From Pseudomonas putida (GTDB lineage: Bacteria; Pseudomonadota; Gammaproteobacteria; Pseudomonadales; Pseudomonadaceae): a stretch of 64,000 bases of DNA. The DNA lies in NCBI RefSeq assembly GCF_003228315.1, contig NZ_CP029693.1, forward strand, positions 6,358,501-6,422,500. The letters run 5' to 3'. Each line of letters opens with the position of its first letter. Positions within the stretch are counted from its first letter, which is position 1. Shown one piece after another: positions 24,824 through 34,406 of this stretch. The notes under the pieces are model-generated. The model made no database searches and was not told the DNA's origin. It worked only from the letters and a program-made list of their open reading frames with translations. The position numbers were made by a program, and so were the translations under genes.

Positions 24824-26227
24824 ATGAACAGCCTCGGATATACACACAGCGACACGGTGCTGGGGTTCGGCCCCTACGCGTTCCACCTGCAACAGCGGCT
24901 GGTCCTGGACGGCGACCGGCCGATGCGGCTGGGCGGGCGGGCGCTGGATATCCTGCAGGTGCTGGTCGAACACGCGGGCTCGGTGATCAGCAAAGAACAA
25001 ATCATCGCCCGGGTGTGGCCACGCTCGGTGGTCGAGGAAATCAACCTGCGGGTGCACATCGCCGCGCTACGCAGGGCCTTTCGCGACGGGCAGGATGGCC
25101 ACAGCTACATCATCAACATTCCCCAGCGCGGCTACAGTTTTGTCGCACCGGTGCGACAGGCATCGCAAATCACCCCGATTCCCGCCGAACAGCCTCACAA
25201 ACCCCAACACAACCTGCCGGCGCGGCTGACGCCGATCATCGGGCGCGATGCGGTGGTGGGCAGTCTGATGCGGTTGTTGCCGACCCGGCGTCTGATGACG
25301 CTGGTGGGCCCCTGCGGGATCGGCAAGAGCACGGTCGCGCTGCGTGCCGGCGAGCTGCTGTTGCAGCATTTTCGCGACGGCGTGTGGTGGGTGGATCTGG
25401 CATTGATCGATGATCCGCAACAGTTGGCCGATCACCTGAACCACACGCTGGATCCCACCTGGGAGGCGCTCGAACAGCGGCATGCGCTGCTGATTCTCGA
25501 CAATTGCGAACACCTTCTGGAGGGCTGCCGGTCGTTGGTCGAAACGCTGCTGGCAGCCAATCCGCGTCTGTCGATTCTGGTGACCAGCCGTGAGCCGCTG
25601 CTGGCCACCGGCGAAACCCTGTTGCCCTTGCCGCCGCTGGTGGTGCCGCCGGCGTTGGCGTTGCGCAGTGTCGATGAAGTGATGGGATATTCGGCGGTGC
25701 AATTGTTCGTCAACCGTGCCCGTACCCGTCAGCAGGGGTTTGCCCTGCGTGAGCAGGACCTGCGGGTGGTGCGTGATATCTGTCGACGGCTGGATGGTTT
25801 GCCCCTGGCGATCGAGCTGGCGGCGGCGCAGATCGATGCGTTGGCGCTGGTGGGGGTGCAGGCGCAACTGGATAACTGTTTTCAGTTGCTGACCCAGGGC
25901 CGGCGCACGGCCGTCCCCAGGCACCAGACCCTCAGGGCCGCCCTGGACTGGAGCTATGAACGCTTGAGCCCGGTAGAGCAGACCGTGTTGCAGCGCCTTG
26001 CCGTGTTCAAATCGGCGTTCACCCTGGACGCCGCACTGGCTGTGGTCAGTTGCGACACCCTGTTAGCCGACAGCCTGAGCAAGGTGCTGGACAGCCTTGC
26101 ACTCAAATCGCTGTTGTCGCTGGAGCAGAATCAGGGTGTGAGCCGTTACCGCTTCCTCAACACCACCCGGCGCTATGCCCTGGAAAAATTCCAAGGTGGG
26201 AGCGAGCCTGCTCGCGATGATCGTTAA
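24824..26227 (+). CDS. Winged-helix/NTPase regulator, C-terminally truncated by a REP
   Basis: A 467-residue protein. Residues ~10-105 are an OmpR/CadC-type DNA-binding domain ('VEHAGSVISKEQIIARVWP', 'EEINLRVHIAALRRAF'). A STAND-type NTPase follows, with P-loop 'GPCGIGKST' and 'LLILDNCEHLLEG' Walker B. It aligns with the first half of the 948-residue paralogue at 26290-29136. It ends where that protein continues, just after 'NTTRRYALEKF', with ten residues (GGSEPARDDR) and a stop contributed by a REP. The sensor half with helical repeats is lost. It may be inactive or constitutive. Confidence 0.82.
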   Translation: MNSLGYTHSDTVLGFGPYAFHLQQRLVLDGDRPMRLGGRALDILQVLVEHAGSVISKEQIIARVWPRSVVEEINLRVHIAALRRAFRDGQDGHSYIINIPQRGYSFVAPVRQASQITPIPAEQPHKPQHNLPARLTPIIGRDAVVGSLMRLLPTRRLMTLVGPCGIGKSTVALRAGELLLQHFRDGVWWVDLALIDDPQQLADHLNHTLDPTWEALEQRHALLILDNCEHLLEGCRSLVETLLAANPRLSILVTSREPLLATGETLLPLPPLVVPPALALRSVDEVMGYSAVQLFVNRARTRQQGFALREQDLRVVRDICRRLDGLPLAIELAAAQIDALALVGVQAQLDNCFQLLTQGRRTAVPRHQTLRAALDWSYERLSPVEQTVLQRLAVFKSAFTLDAALAVVSCDTLLADSLSKVLDSLALKSLLSLEQNQGVSRYRFLNTTRRYALEKFQGGSEPARDDR

Positions 26228-26295
26228 CGAAAACACGCGTTTCCTGGCTGAACGCGGTGCGCTTGAGTCCATCGCGAGCAAGTTCGCTCCTACAG
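26195..26295. repeat. REP pair that replaces the 3' part of a regulator gene
   Basis: An inverted REP pair begins inside the reading frame ending at 26227 and finishes within the stop region of the convergent paralogue at 26290. The REP supplies the last codons of the left gene and abuts the end of the right one. Confidence 0.88.
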
Positions 26296-29136
26296 GGCGG
26301 TGTCCTGCAACTCATCGAGCAACCGGCGCACGGCGATCAGGTCGGGCGTTGCATGTCCTTCGGTAAAGCGCTGGTAGATCGGTTCCAGCAGTTGCCGGGC
26401 TTGCTGCAAGTGACCCTGGCGCTGCCAAAGCCGCGCCAGCGAGGTGGCGCTGCGCAGTTCCCAGGCCAGCGCGCCCTGGGCCCTGGCCACCTCGAGTGCC
26501 TTGAGCAGTACGGTTTCGGCGGTGCCATCCTTGACCGGGCAATCTTCGGCCAGCAGCGCGTCGGCCCTGGCCCGCAGTATCTCCGCCGTGCTCCAGCCCG
26601 CTGCACCGCTGTCGGCGCGTTCGAGCAAGTGATCATCGACGAAGGCGCCGTCGAGGGTAACCATGATGTCCTTGATCAACCCCATCCCCCCACGCCGCGC
26701 AATCTGCCCACGGTCAGCGTCGATGACCTGCGCGTAGTGCTGCGCCCAGGTGTAGAACAGCAACACCGAATGCTTTTGCGCCTGCTCCAGCAACATGCCC
26801 AACAGATCGCGGGCGGTGTGGCTGTCGCCGTTGTAGTGGGCGATCAAACAACCGGAAAGAGCCAGGGTGTAGCAGATTGATGTGCCATGGTTGATCTGCA
26901 GGGCAATGTCCAGGGCCTGTCGCGCCGTGCGCCAGGCTTGCTCCGGTTGGCCTTGCAGCCAGAGGATGCGCGCGAGGATGGTCAGGGAGGCCACGCTCTG
27001 GTCGTATTGCACGCCAAATCCATGGGTAAAGCGGTTGAGATGACCGCTGTGGGCCATGCGCTGGATCACCTCTTCAGCGTCGAGCCGCGCCCGGGACTGG
27101 TCGCCGGCAAAATGCAGGGCCAATACCCGCAATCGATGGGTGCTCAGCGAGAGCGCCGGTTCGCCATGCAAGCCCAGTCGGTCGAACTGCCGGGTCTGCT
27201 CCAGGGCCATCTGATACTCGCCACAGCTCAAGTTGACCGCCATGTGCCCGGAAACGGCGCGCAACTCCCCGACAACATCATTGCATTGTCTGGCCAGAGC
27301 TCTGGCGGTGACGAACGCGCCAATCGTTTGCGCGGTGCCGCCCTGGACGTGGTAGCAGGCACTACCGAGGGCCAGCTTCAGATTCATTTGCAGTTGAGGG
27401 CAGGGCCGGGGTGCGATCTCGAGCAAGGCCAGGGCCTTGCGCACATAGCCGCCGTGCTCCTTGAGCAGCGACAGCTCCTGCCAGAGTGGCGTGGACACCG
27501 CTGTCAGGCGGATCGCCAGTGCCTGCGGCCCTTGTGCGTTCAGTCCCCAGTCGAGGGCCACACGCAAGTCTTCCAGGCCACGGGCATAGCGCTCGATCCA
27601 GAGCCTGGTTGGCGTCTGCTCCCATTCCTTTTGCGCTTGCTGCATCAATGCCAGACAGCGTTCGGCGTGGCGCTCCCGGGTGGCGGCCAGTTCGCCGGCC
27701 TGTTCGAGCTTTTCCACGGCGTAGCGGCGGGTGGTGTCGAGCAGACGGTAGAACACATCCTCGTCACCCACATCCACGCTCAGCAAGGACTTGGCCACCA
27801 GTTGCGTGATCGAGCCGAACACCTCGCGCGGCTCGATGTGTTCGCCGACGATCACCGCCGCGGCCGATGCCAGGGTGAAGCCGCCACGGAAGATGCTCAG
27901 TCGACGCAGACAAGTCTGTTCGCAGGCGCTGAGCAGTTCGAAGCTCCAGTCCAGTGTGGCGCGCAGGGTCTGGTGCCGGCCCGGGGACGTCTGGCTGCTG
28001 TGGGGGAGCAGGCGAAAACTGTCTTGCAGTTGCCCGAGCAAACCGTCGAGGCCAAGGCTGGTGACTTGCGCCGCCGCCAGCTCCAGGGCCAGTGGAATGC
28101 CATCCAGGCGTCGGCAGATATCGATCACCAGTGGTAGCTGGTCATCACTGAACTCAAAGCTTTCATGGCTGGCCATGGCCCGCTCGATGAACAGTTGCAG
28201 CGCGGAAAAGCCCAGCGCCTGGGTGCGGTCCAATACGGCGATGGGCGGTGGGCAGTCGAGGGATTCCAGGCGCTGGACGAATTCCCCATCGGCACGCAGG
28301 CTCTCGCGGCTGGTGGCCAGGATATGCACCTGCGGCGCGCCACGCAGCAGGCTCTCGCACAGCAGGGCCACCTCGTCGAGCAGGTGCTCGCAGTTATCGA
28401 TGACCAACAACATCTGTCGCTCGTGCAGGAACAGGGTAAGGCTGTTCAGCGGTTCGGCATCGTGCACGGACAGTTCCAGCAGCGCGGCCAGATGGCCGGT
28501 GATCATCAGCGGGTCGGTGATCGGCGCCAGATCCAGCAGGCGGATGCCGTCACGGTAACGACCGATCAACTGCTCGGCGGCACTCAGGGCCACGGTGGTC
28601 TTGCCGATGCCGCCGGGGCCGACCAGGGTGATGAAGCGCTGGCGCGGCAGTTGCGCCACCAGATTGTCGACCAGCGCCTTGCGCCCGATCAGGCGGGTGC
28701 TGCGCAGGGGCAGGTTGTGTTCGCGCGGCTTGACGGGGTCGCTGGGCGGGCGCGGCTGGGCCTGCTCGAGAAAGAACGGCGCGACGAAGCTGTAGCCGCG
28801 CTGGGCCACGGTGACGATATAGCGCTGGCCGGCCTGACCGTCGCCCAGGGCCTTGCGCAGGGCGGCCATGTGCACTCGCAGGTTGATCTCTTCGACCACC
28901 GTGTCCGGCCAGACCTCGGCCATCAGTTGTTGCTTGCTGACTACGTTCCCGGCGTGCGCGAGCAGCACCAGCAGGATGTCCATGGCTCGCCGTCCCAAAC
29001 GCAGGGGCTGGTCGGCCTCCATCACCAGGCGTTGTTCGGGGTAGATCCTGTAGGGGCCGAAATGCACCGCCTGATCGAGGGAAAGGGTCAACGGGTCACT
29101 CCTGTTGCAGCCGTCTGTTTCGCGGGTTTCGGGCAT
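26290..29136 (-). CDS. Winged-helix/STAND NTPase transcriptional regulator, full length
   Basis: A 948-residue protein. The N-terminal OmpR-type winged helix ('LLAHAGNVVSKQQLMAEVWP', 'VVEEINLRVHMAALRKAL') is followed by an NB-ARC-like NTPase with P-loop 'GPGGIGKTT' and Walker B 'MLLVIDNCEHLLDE', then about 500 residues of helical TPR-like repeats for signal binding. This layout is that of large one-component regulators related to LuxR-MalT types but with a PhoB-like DNA-binding domain. It is convergent with its truncated paralogue and divergent from the flavodoxin-like gene, which may be its target. Confidence 0.88.
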   Translation of the reverse strand: MPETRETDGCNRSDPLTLSLDQAVHFGPYRIYPEQRLVMEADQPLRLGRRAMDILLVLLAHAGNVVSKQQLMAEVWPDTVVEEINLRVHMAALRKALGDGQAGQRYIVTVAQRGYSFVAPFFLEQAQPRPPSDPVKPREHNLPLRSTRLIGRKALVDNLVAQLPRQRFITLVGPGGIGKTTVALSAAEQLIGRYRDGIRLLDLAPITDPLMITGHLAALLELSVHDAEPLNSLTLFLHERQMLLVIDNCEHLLDEVALLCESLLRGAPQVHILATSRESLRADGEFVQRLESLDCPPPIAVLDRTQALGFSALQLFIERAMASHESFEFSDDQLPLVIDICRRLDGIPLALELAAAQVTSLGLDGLLGQLQDSFRLLPHSSQTSPGRHQTLRATLDWSFELLSACEQTCLRRLSIFRGGFTLASAAAVIVGEHIEPREVFGSITQLVAKSLLSVDVGDEDVFYRLLDTTRRYAVEKLEQAGELAATRERHAERCLALMQQAQKEWEQTPTRLWIERYARGLEDLRVALDWGLNAQGPQALAIRLTAVSTPLWQELSLLKEHGGYVRKALALLEIAPRPCPQLQMNLKLALGSACYHVQGGTAQTIGAFVTARALARQCNDVVGELRAVSGHMAVNLSCGEYQMALEQTRQFDRLGLHGEPALSLSTHRLRVLALHFAGDQSRARLDAEEVIQRMAHSGHLNRFTHGFGVQYDQSVASLTILARILWLQGQPEQAWRTARQALDIALQINHGTSICYTLALSGCLIAHYNGDSHTARDLLGMLLEQAQKHSVLLFYTWAQHYAQVIDADRGQIARRGGMGLIKDIMVTLDGAFVDDHLLERADSGAAGWSTAEILRARADALLAEDCPVKDGTAETVLLKALEVARAQGALAWELRSATSLARLWQRQGHLQQARQLLEPIYQRFTEGHATPDLIAVRRLLDELQDTAL

Positions 29137-29373
29137 ATTCCTCAGGTTTTTGCGTCAGCGCAATGCACTGTTTCGATGACTCCCGGGTGCAGGGATTGAC
29201 TGTAGCGTATCGCTGGATGGCGTCGGTCCCATGAACATTAGGCGCCGCCTTGTTCGAAGTGACATTGAGGCGATGAGCGGTGCTGGAAAATTAACAACGT
29301 TTAACTCGTCGTACTTTCGTTCTGGTTCAACACTCCATCCCGGTTGGATCTCATTCATCGGAAGGACGCCGTA

Positions 29374-29964
29374 ATGATCAACGTGGTGGTGGTCTATCAC
29401 AGCGGCTACGGGCATACCCGGGTCCTCGCCGAGGCGGTGGCCCGGGGCGTGGAACGCTATCCGGGCAGCAGCTGCCGGCTCCTGGCCGTCGAAGACGTCG
29501 ACGACCACTGGGACCTGCTGCACCACGCCGACGCGATCATCTTCGGCGCGCCGACCTACATGGGCAGCGCGTCGGCGGCCTTCAAGGGCTTCATGGAAGC
29601 TACTGCCGCCTTTTATCTGGCGCAACCCTGGCGCGACAAGCTGGCCGCCGGCTTCACCAACTCCGGCTGCCTGTGCGGCGACAAACTCAATACCCTGCTG
29701 CAGATGGCGGTGTTCGCCGCCCAGCATTCGATGATCTGGGTCGGCCTCGACCTGTTGCCTGCCCGTTCGGGGTCAGGGGTGTTTGACGGGCAGCTCAATC
29801 GCCTGGGCAGTTCGCTGGGCGCCATGGCCCAGTCGAATGTCGAGCAGTCTCCTGAACAGGCGCCACCCGCCGAGGATCGCTGCACCGCCGCCGCTCTGGG
29901 GGAGCGGGTGGCGCGACTGGCGGCGCGGATGTCGATTGATCCGGACAAGGGCGAGGTTCTGTAG
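29374..29964 (+). CDS. Flavodoxin-like NAD(P)H-dependent oxidoreductase (WrbA-type)
   Basis: A 196-residue flavodoxin-fold protein. The FMN phosphate loop 'YHSGYGHTRVLAEAV' is at the N-terminus and 'IFGAPTYMGSASAAFKGFME' and 'AAGFTNSGCLCGDKL' follow, as in WrbA/flavodoxin-family quinone reductases. The ATG at 29374 has GGAAGGACG upstream. It is divergent from the large regulator (237-bp gap). Confidence 0.88.
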   Translation: MINVVVVYHSGYGHTRVLAEAVARGVERYPGSSCRLLAVEDVDDHWDLLHHADAIIFGAPTYMGSASAAFKGFMEATAAFYLAQPWRDKLAAGFTNSGCLCGDKLNTLLQMAVFAAQHSMIWVGLDLLPARSGSGVFDGQLNRLGSSLGAMAQSNVEQSPEQAPPAEDRCTAAALGERVARLAARMSIDPDKGEVL

Positions 29965-29976
29965 GCGTTGCAAAAC

Positions 29977-30068
29977 CTGTGGGAGCGAGCTTGCTCGCGA
30001 ATGCGTAGTGTCAGTTTCCATAGATCTTGGCTGACACGGCCCTTTCGCGAGCAAGCTCGCTCCCACAG
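29977..30068. repeat. Paired REP palindromes (BIME)
   Basis: CTGTGGGAGCGAGCTTGCTC and GAGCAAGCTCGCTCCCACAG face each other in the convergent gap between the flavodoxin-like and AraC genes. Confidence 0.9.
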
Positions 30069-30081
30069 GTTTTGCGAACGA

Positions 30082-30513
30082 CTACAAAATTGCGCTGGCG
30101 CAAGCTTTGCTTTTTGGGCCCTGCATCACCCGGCAGCGCCAGGCAAACGGGTTAATGCCTTCACTGCGGGTAAACATGTGACAGAAATGCGCCTGATCGC
30201 AAAAGCCGCACTCCAGGCTGATTTGCGTGAGGCTCAGGTCCGTGTGCCGGATCAACAGCTTGGCCCGGGCAATGCGTTGCTGGCGGATCCAGTCCTGGGG
30301 CGAAAGGCCGGTGCTGCATTTGAAGGCGCGGGAAAAATGACTGCGCGACAGCGAACAGGCCAGGGCCAGTTCGGTCACTTCCAGGGGCTCGCCAAGGTGT
30401 TCGAGGATCAGTTGTTTCACCAATCGCTCACGCTGCGGGCTCAGGCCCCCGGCGTTTTTCAAAGGCGTTTGTGCGACTGTCGCGCGGACGGCGTTTTGCT
30501 GTGATTGAGCCAT
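30082..30513 (-). CDS. Short AraC-family regulator (DNA-binding domain only)
   Basis: A 143-residue protein composed almost entirely of the AraC HTH pair ('LEVTELALACSLSRSHFSRA', 'LTQISLECGFCDQAHFCHMF'), lacking a separate sensor domain like MarA/SoxS-type members. It is divergent from the LysR gene at 30665. Confidence 0.9.
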   Translation of the reverse strand: MAQSQQNAVRATVAQTPLKNAGGLSPQRERLVKQLILEHLGEPLEVTELALACSLSRSHFSRAFKCSTGLSPQDWIRQQRIARAKLLIRHTDLSLTQISLECGFCDQAHFCHMFTRSEGINPFAWRCRVMQGPKSKACASAIL

Positions 30514-30664
30514 GACGAAGGTCCGTGTCGGTAGGACCCATTCTTGAAGCCCGGCGCTCTGGCTTGCGAGTTAAACGTTGTTAATTCCTCCTCCGCTGCG
30601 GGGAAGTCTGGCGTAAAGTCAGCCACAATCGCCCTCCGTACCTGGCCCGTCACACAAGGAACCC

Positions 30665-31597
30665 GTGCCTGTGAATCGAAATGATCTGCGTCGCGTCGAC
30701 ATGAACCTGCTGGTGATTTTCGAAGCGCTGATGTTCGAAAAAAACCTCACCCGCGTGGCGGAAAAACTGTTCATGGGCCAGCCGGCGGTGAGCGCCGCCC
30801 TTGGCCGGTTGCGCGATCTGTTCGACGACCCGCTGCTGTTGCGCAATGGCCGCGGCATGGAGCCGACGGGGCGGGCGCTGGCGATTCTCAAGGAATTGCA
30901 GCCGGCCATGGACGTGATTTCCGGAGCGGTCAGCCGGGCCAAGGAGTTCGATCCGACGACCAGCAATGATGTGTTTCGCATCGGGCTGTCGGACGATGCC
31001 GAGTTCGGGCTGTTTCCGCCGCTGTTGCGTCAGTTGCAGGAAGAGGCACCGGGGATCGTGGTCGTGGTGCGCCGTGCCAACTACCTGTTGATGCCGACCT
31101 TGCTGGCGTCCGGTGAAATCTCCGTGGGCGTGAGCTACACCACGGAATTGCCGGCCAATGCCAAGCGCAAGAAGCTGCGGGACATTGCCTGCAAGGTGCT
31201 GCGCGGCGACACCCGGCCGGGCCCGCTGACCCTCGACGAATACTGCGCCAGGCCCCATGCGATGGTGTCGTTTTCCGGCGACTTGAGCGGCAACATCGAC
31301 CTGGACCTGGCCAAGGTCGGACGCTGCCGCAAGGTGGTGCTGGGCGTACCGCAATTCAGTGGCCTGCGCGCGCTGCTGGCGGGCACCGAGATGATCGCCA
31401 CCGTGCCTGACTACGCGGCCTGCGCACTGGTCGAGGGCTGTGGCCTGCGCGCCGAAGACCCACCCTTCGAAATCGAAGCCGCGCAGCTGTCCATGGCCTG
31501 GAGCGGCGTCCATGACAACGACCCTGCGGAACGCTGGCTGCGCTCGCGCATCAGCCAGTTCATGTCCGCGCCGCTCGACACCTCCGCGTCCGCCTGA
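30665..31597 (+). CDS. LysR-family transcriptional regulator
   Basis: A 310-residue LysR protein of the NodD/SyrM-like subgroup ('RRVDMNLLVIFEALMFEKNL', 'MGQPAVSAALGRLRDLF'). The GTG start follows CAAGGAACCC. It may control the ABM/amidohydrolase/isochorismatase group downstream, separated from it by two REP pairs. Confidence 0.9.
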   Translation: MPVNRNDLRRVDMNLLVIFEALMFEKNLTRVAEKLFMGQPAVSAALGRLRDLFDDPLLLRNGRGMEPTGRALAILKELQPAMDVISGAVSRAKEFDPTTSNDVFRIGLSDDAEFGLFPPLLRQLQEEAPGIVVVVRRANYLLMPTLLASGEISVGVSYTTELPANAKRKKLRDIACKVLRGDTRPGPLTLDEYCARPHAMVSFSGDLSGNIDLDLAKVGRCRKVVLGVPQFSGLRALLAGTEMIATVPDYAACALVEGCGLRAEDPPFEIEAAQLSMAWSGVHDNDPAERWLRSRISQFMSAPLDTSASA

Positions 31598-31607
31598 CAC
31601 ACCGCCC

Positions 31608-31832
31608 CTGTAGGAGCGAGCCTGCTCGCGATGACGTCGGAACATCCAACATCGATGGCGCCTGACACACCGTCATCGCGAGCAGGCTCGCTCCCACAGT
31701 GATCTATGGTGTTGCCGGATTTTGAGTCCATCACAAAACCCTGTGGGAGCGGGCTTGCCCGCGATGAGGCCGGCACATCCAGCATCCCTGGAGCCTGACA
31801 CACCGTCATCGCGAGCAGGCTCGCTCCTACAG
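31608..31832. repeat. Two consecutive REP pairs
   Basis: Two BIMEs (31608-31699 and 31741-31832) lie one after the other. The second begins with the variant CTGTGGGAGCGGGCTTGCCC. They fill most of the 336-bp gap before the next gene; the remaining 100 bp shows no clear promoter to me. Confidence 0.9.
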
Positions 31833-31933
31833 GGAGCCGGTAGCCAGGTACTCACGCAAAAAGAGCACGTACATCCAATTTTTTCTTCCCCCGTCCCGGC
31901 AATCTCACTACTCGATTTGCCGGAGCCTTGCGT

Positions 31934-32545
31934 ATGTCTGAACTCAATCGACTTGAACCGACCAGCCCCGGGGCGGGTGAGGTCGTCACTCTGATCGTCA
32001 AGCACCGGATCAAGGCCGGGTTTGAAGAGCCCTACGAAGCCTGGCTGCGCAACATCGTCAAGGTGGCGGGGCAGAGCGAAGGGCACCTGGGGGTGGACGT
32101 GGTCCGTGGCAAGCAGTCGAGCCTGCACCTGTTCACCTGTGTACTACGCTTTTGCTCCACCGACGCCATGCAGCGCTGGCTCGATTCGCCGCAACGTCAG
32201 GCGCTGATCGAGGAAGCGGCACCGATGTTGGCCGACGGCGACCAGACCGAAGTCAATCCGGTCAAAGAATTCTGGTTCTCGCCGCTGGCCGATGCGGCCT
32301 CGCCACCGCCGCGCTGGAAACAGGCCGTGGTGACGCTGCTGGTGATCCTGCCGCACACCTTGCTGGTGCCACTGCTCTGGGGGCCACTGTTGAAGCTCAA
32401 TGCATTCCTTTCCAGCTACGTGGTCGCCACCTTCCTGATCACGCTGACCATCGTGCTTTCGGTGGTGTACGTCTTTATGCCGCTGGCCACGCGCCTGTTC
32501 GCGCCGTGGCTGGAAGCCGGCCAGTCCCATACAACTCAGCCTTAA
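31934..32545 (+). CDS. Antibiotic-biosynthesis-monooxygenase-like domain with two membrane helices
   Basis: A 203-residue protein. The N-terminal ~100 residues are an ABM-type ferredoxin-like domain ('VVTLIVKHRIKAGFEEPYEA', 'GHLGVDVVRG'). The C-terminal part has two transmembrane helices ('AVVTLLVILPHTLLVPLLWG' and 'VVATFLITLTIVLSVVYVF'). The same architecture is common in Pseudomonas and has no assigned substrate. It is 9 bp upstream of the amidohydrolase and is co-transcribed with it. Confidence 0.82.
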   Translation: MSELNRLEPTSPGAGEVVTLIVKHRIKAGFEEPYEAWLRNIVKVAGQSEGHLGVDVVRGKQSSLHLFTCVLRFCSTDAMQRWLDSPQRQALIEEAAPMLADGDQTEVNPVKEFWFSPLADAASPPPRWKQAVVTLLVILPHTLLVPLLWGPLLKLNAFLSSYVVATFLITLTIVLSVVYVFMPLATRLFAPWLEAGQSHTTQP

Positions 32546-32554
32546 GGAAACCCG

Positions 32555-34393
32555 ATGAACGCCGATCTGATTTTGTTCAATGGCCAGTTCCATACCGTTG
32601 ACCGGGAAAACCCGCTCGCCAGCGCCGTGGCCATTCGCGAAGGCCGCTTCGTGGCCGTTGGCAGCGATGCCGAAGCCATGGCGCTGCGTGGTTCGGGCAC
32701 CCAGGTGATCGACCTCAAGGGCCGCTGCGTGATTCCCGGCCTCAACGACTCGCACCTGCACCTGATCCGTGGCGGCCTGAACTACAACCTGGAGCTGCGT
32801 TGGGAAGGTGTGCCGTCGCTGGCCGATGCGCTGCGCATGCTCAAGGAGCAGGCGGACCGTACGCCGACCCCGCAGTGGGTGAGGGTGGTCGGTGGCTGGA
32901 ACGAATTCCAGTTTGCCGAAAAACGCATGCCGACCCTTGAAGAACTCAACCAGGCCGCGCCGGACACGCCGGTGTTCGTCCTGCACCTGTACGACCGGGC
33001 CTTGCTCAACCGTGCCGCGCTGCGCGTCGCCGGCTACACCCGCGACACGCCGAACCCGCCGGGCGGCGAGATCGTTCGCGATGCCAACGGCAACCCCACC
33101 GGCATGCTGGTGGCGCGTCCCAACGCGATGATCCTCTACGCGACCCTGGCCAAGGGGCCGAAGCTGCCGCTGGAATATCAGGTCAACTCGACCCGTCAGT
33201 TCATGCGCGAACTCAATCGCCTGGGCCTGACCAGCGCCATCGATGCCGGCGGTGGATTCCAGAATTACCCGGACGATTACCAGGTGATCGAGCAACTGGC
33301 CAAGGACCAACAGTTAACGGTACGCATTGCCTACAACCTGTTCACCCAGAAGCCCAAGGAAGAACTTACCGACTTCAAGAACTGGACCGGCAGCGTCAAG
33401 TTGCATCAGGGCGACGACTACCTGCGGCACAACGGCGCCGGCGAGATGCTGGTGTTCTCGGCGGCGGACTTCGAAGACTTCCTCGAACCGCGCCCGGACC
33501 TGCCGCAAAGCATGGAAGACGAACTGGAGCCGGTGGTGCGTCATCTGGTCGAGCAGCGTTGGCCGTTCCGCCTGCACGCGACCTACAACGAATCCATCAG
33601 CCGCATGCTCGACGTGTTCGAGAAGGTCAACCGCGACATCCCGTTCAATGGCCTGCCGTGGTTCTTCGACCACGCTGAAACCATCACCCCGCAGAACATC
33701 GAGCGGGTAAGGGCGCTGGGCGGCGGCATTGCGATCCAGGATCGCATGGCGTTCCAGGGCGAGTACTTCGTCGACCGCTATGGCAAACAAGCTGCCGAAG
33801 CCACGCCGCCGATCAAGCGCATGCTTGCCGAAGGTGTGCCGGTCGGTGCGGGCACCGACGCCACGCGCGTTTCCAGCTACAACCCGTGGACATCGCTGTA
33901 CTGGATGGTCAGTGGCCGTACCGTCGGCGGTCTGGCGTTGTACGAGGAAGGTTTGCCTCGCACGACGGCGCTGGAACTGTTTACCCACGGCAGTGCCTGG
34001 TTCTCCTCCGAGCAGGGCAAGAAAGGCCAGATCAAGGTCGGGCAACTGGCGGACGTGGCGGCGTTGAGCGCGGACTTTTTCAGTGTCGAGGAAGAAGCCA
34101 TCAAGTGGATCGAGTCGGTGCTGACCGTGGTCGGCGGCAAGGTCGTGTACGCCGCGGGCGATTTCGAGAAGCTGGGGCCGGCCAGCGTACCGGTGCTGCC
34201 GGACTGGTCGCCGGTGGTGAAGGTCCCCGGTCACTGGCGGCCGAACTCACCGCTGCAGGCCCAGGTTCACCAGTGCAGCGGACCCTGCGCGGTGCACTCC
34301 CACAGCCATGAGCGGGCGCGCCTGTCGAACGCCCCGGTGAGTGATTTCTCCGGGTTCTGGGGCGCTTTAGGCTGCTCGTGCTTTGCTTTCTAA
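32555..34393 (+). CDS. YtcJ-like metal-dependent amidohydrolase
   Basis: A 612-residue amidohydrolase-superfamily enzyme of the YtcJ/amidohydrolase-3 type. The first metal ligands lie in 'NDSHLHLIRGG', with later 'FDHAETITPQNI' and 'PVGAGTDATRVSSYNPW' (Asp). These enzymes hydrolyse amide or cyclic bonds of unknown substrates. The C-terminal ~60 residues are extra, with 'HQCSGPCAVHSHSHERA', a small Cys/His cluster that could bind metal. Middle gene of a three-gene group. Confidence 0.88.
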   Translation: MNADLILFNGQFHTVDRENPLASAVAIREGRFVAVGSDAEAMALRGSGTQVIDLKGRCVIPGLNDSHLHLIRGGLNYNLELRWEGVPSLADALRMLKEQADRTPTPQWVRVVGGWNEFQFAEKRMPTLEELNQAAPDTPVFVLHLYDRALLNRAALRVAGYTRDTPNPPGGEIVRDANGNPTGMLVARPNAMILYATLAKGPKLPLEYQVNSTRQFMRELNRLGLTSAIDAGGGFQNYPDDYQVIEQLAKDQQLTVRIAYNLFTQKPKEELTDFKNWTGSVKLHQGDDYLRHNGAGEMLVFSAADFEDFLEPRPDLPQSMEDELEPVVRHLVEQRWPFRLHATYNESISRMLDVFEKVNRDIPFNGLPWFFDHAETITPQNIERVRALGGGIAIQDRMAFQGEYFVDRYGKQAAEATPPIKRMLAEGVPVGAGTDATRVSSYNPWTSLYWMVSGRTVGGLALYEEGLPRTTALELFTHGSAWFSSEQGKKGQIKVGQLADVAALSADFFSVEEEAIKWIESVLTVVGGKVVYAAGDFEKLGPASVPVLPDWSPVVKVPGHWRPNSPLQAQVHQCSGPCAVHSHSHERARLSNAPVSDFSGFWGALGCSCFAF

Positions 34394-34406
34394 CGCATAC
34401 CAAAAA

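Noticed and set aside
24757..25413. A 218-codon frame overlapping the start of the winged-helix regulator
   Set aside because: Other frame of the same DNA; translation is Arg/Gly/Ala-rich and the regulator frame contains clear domains.
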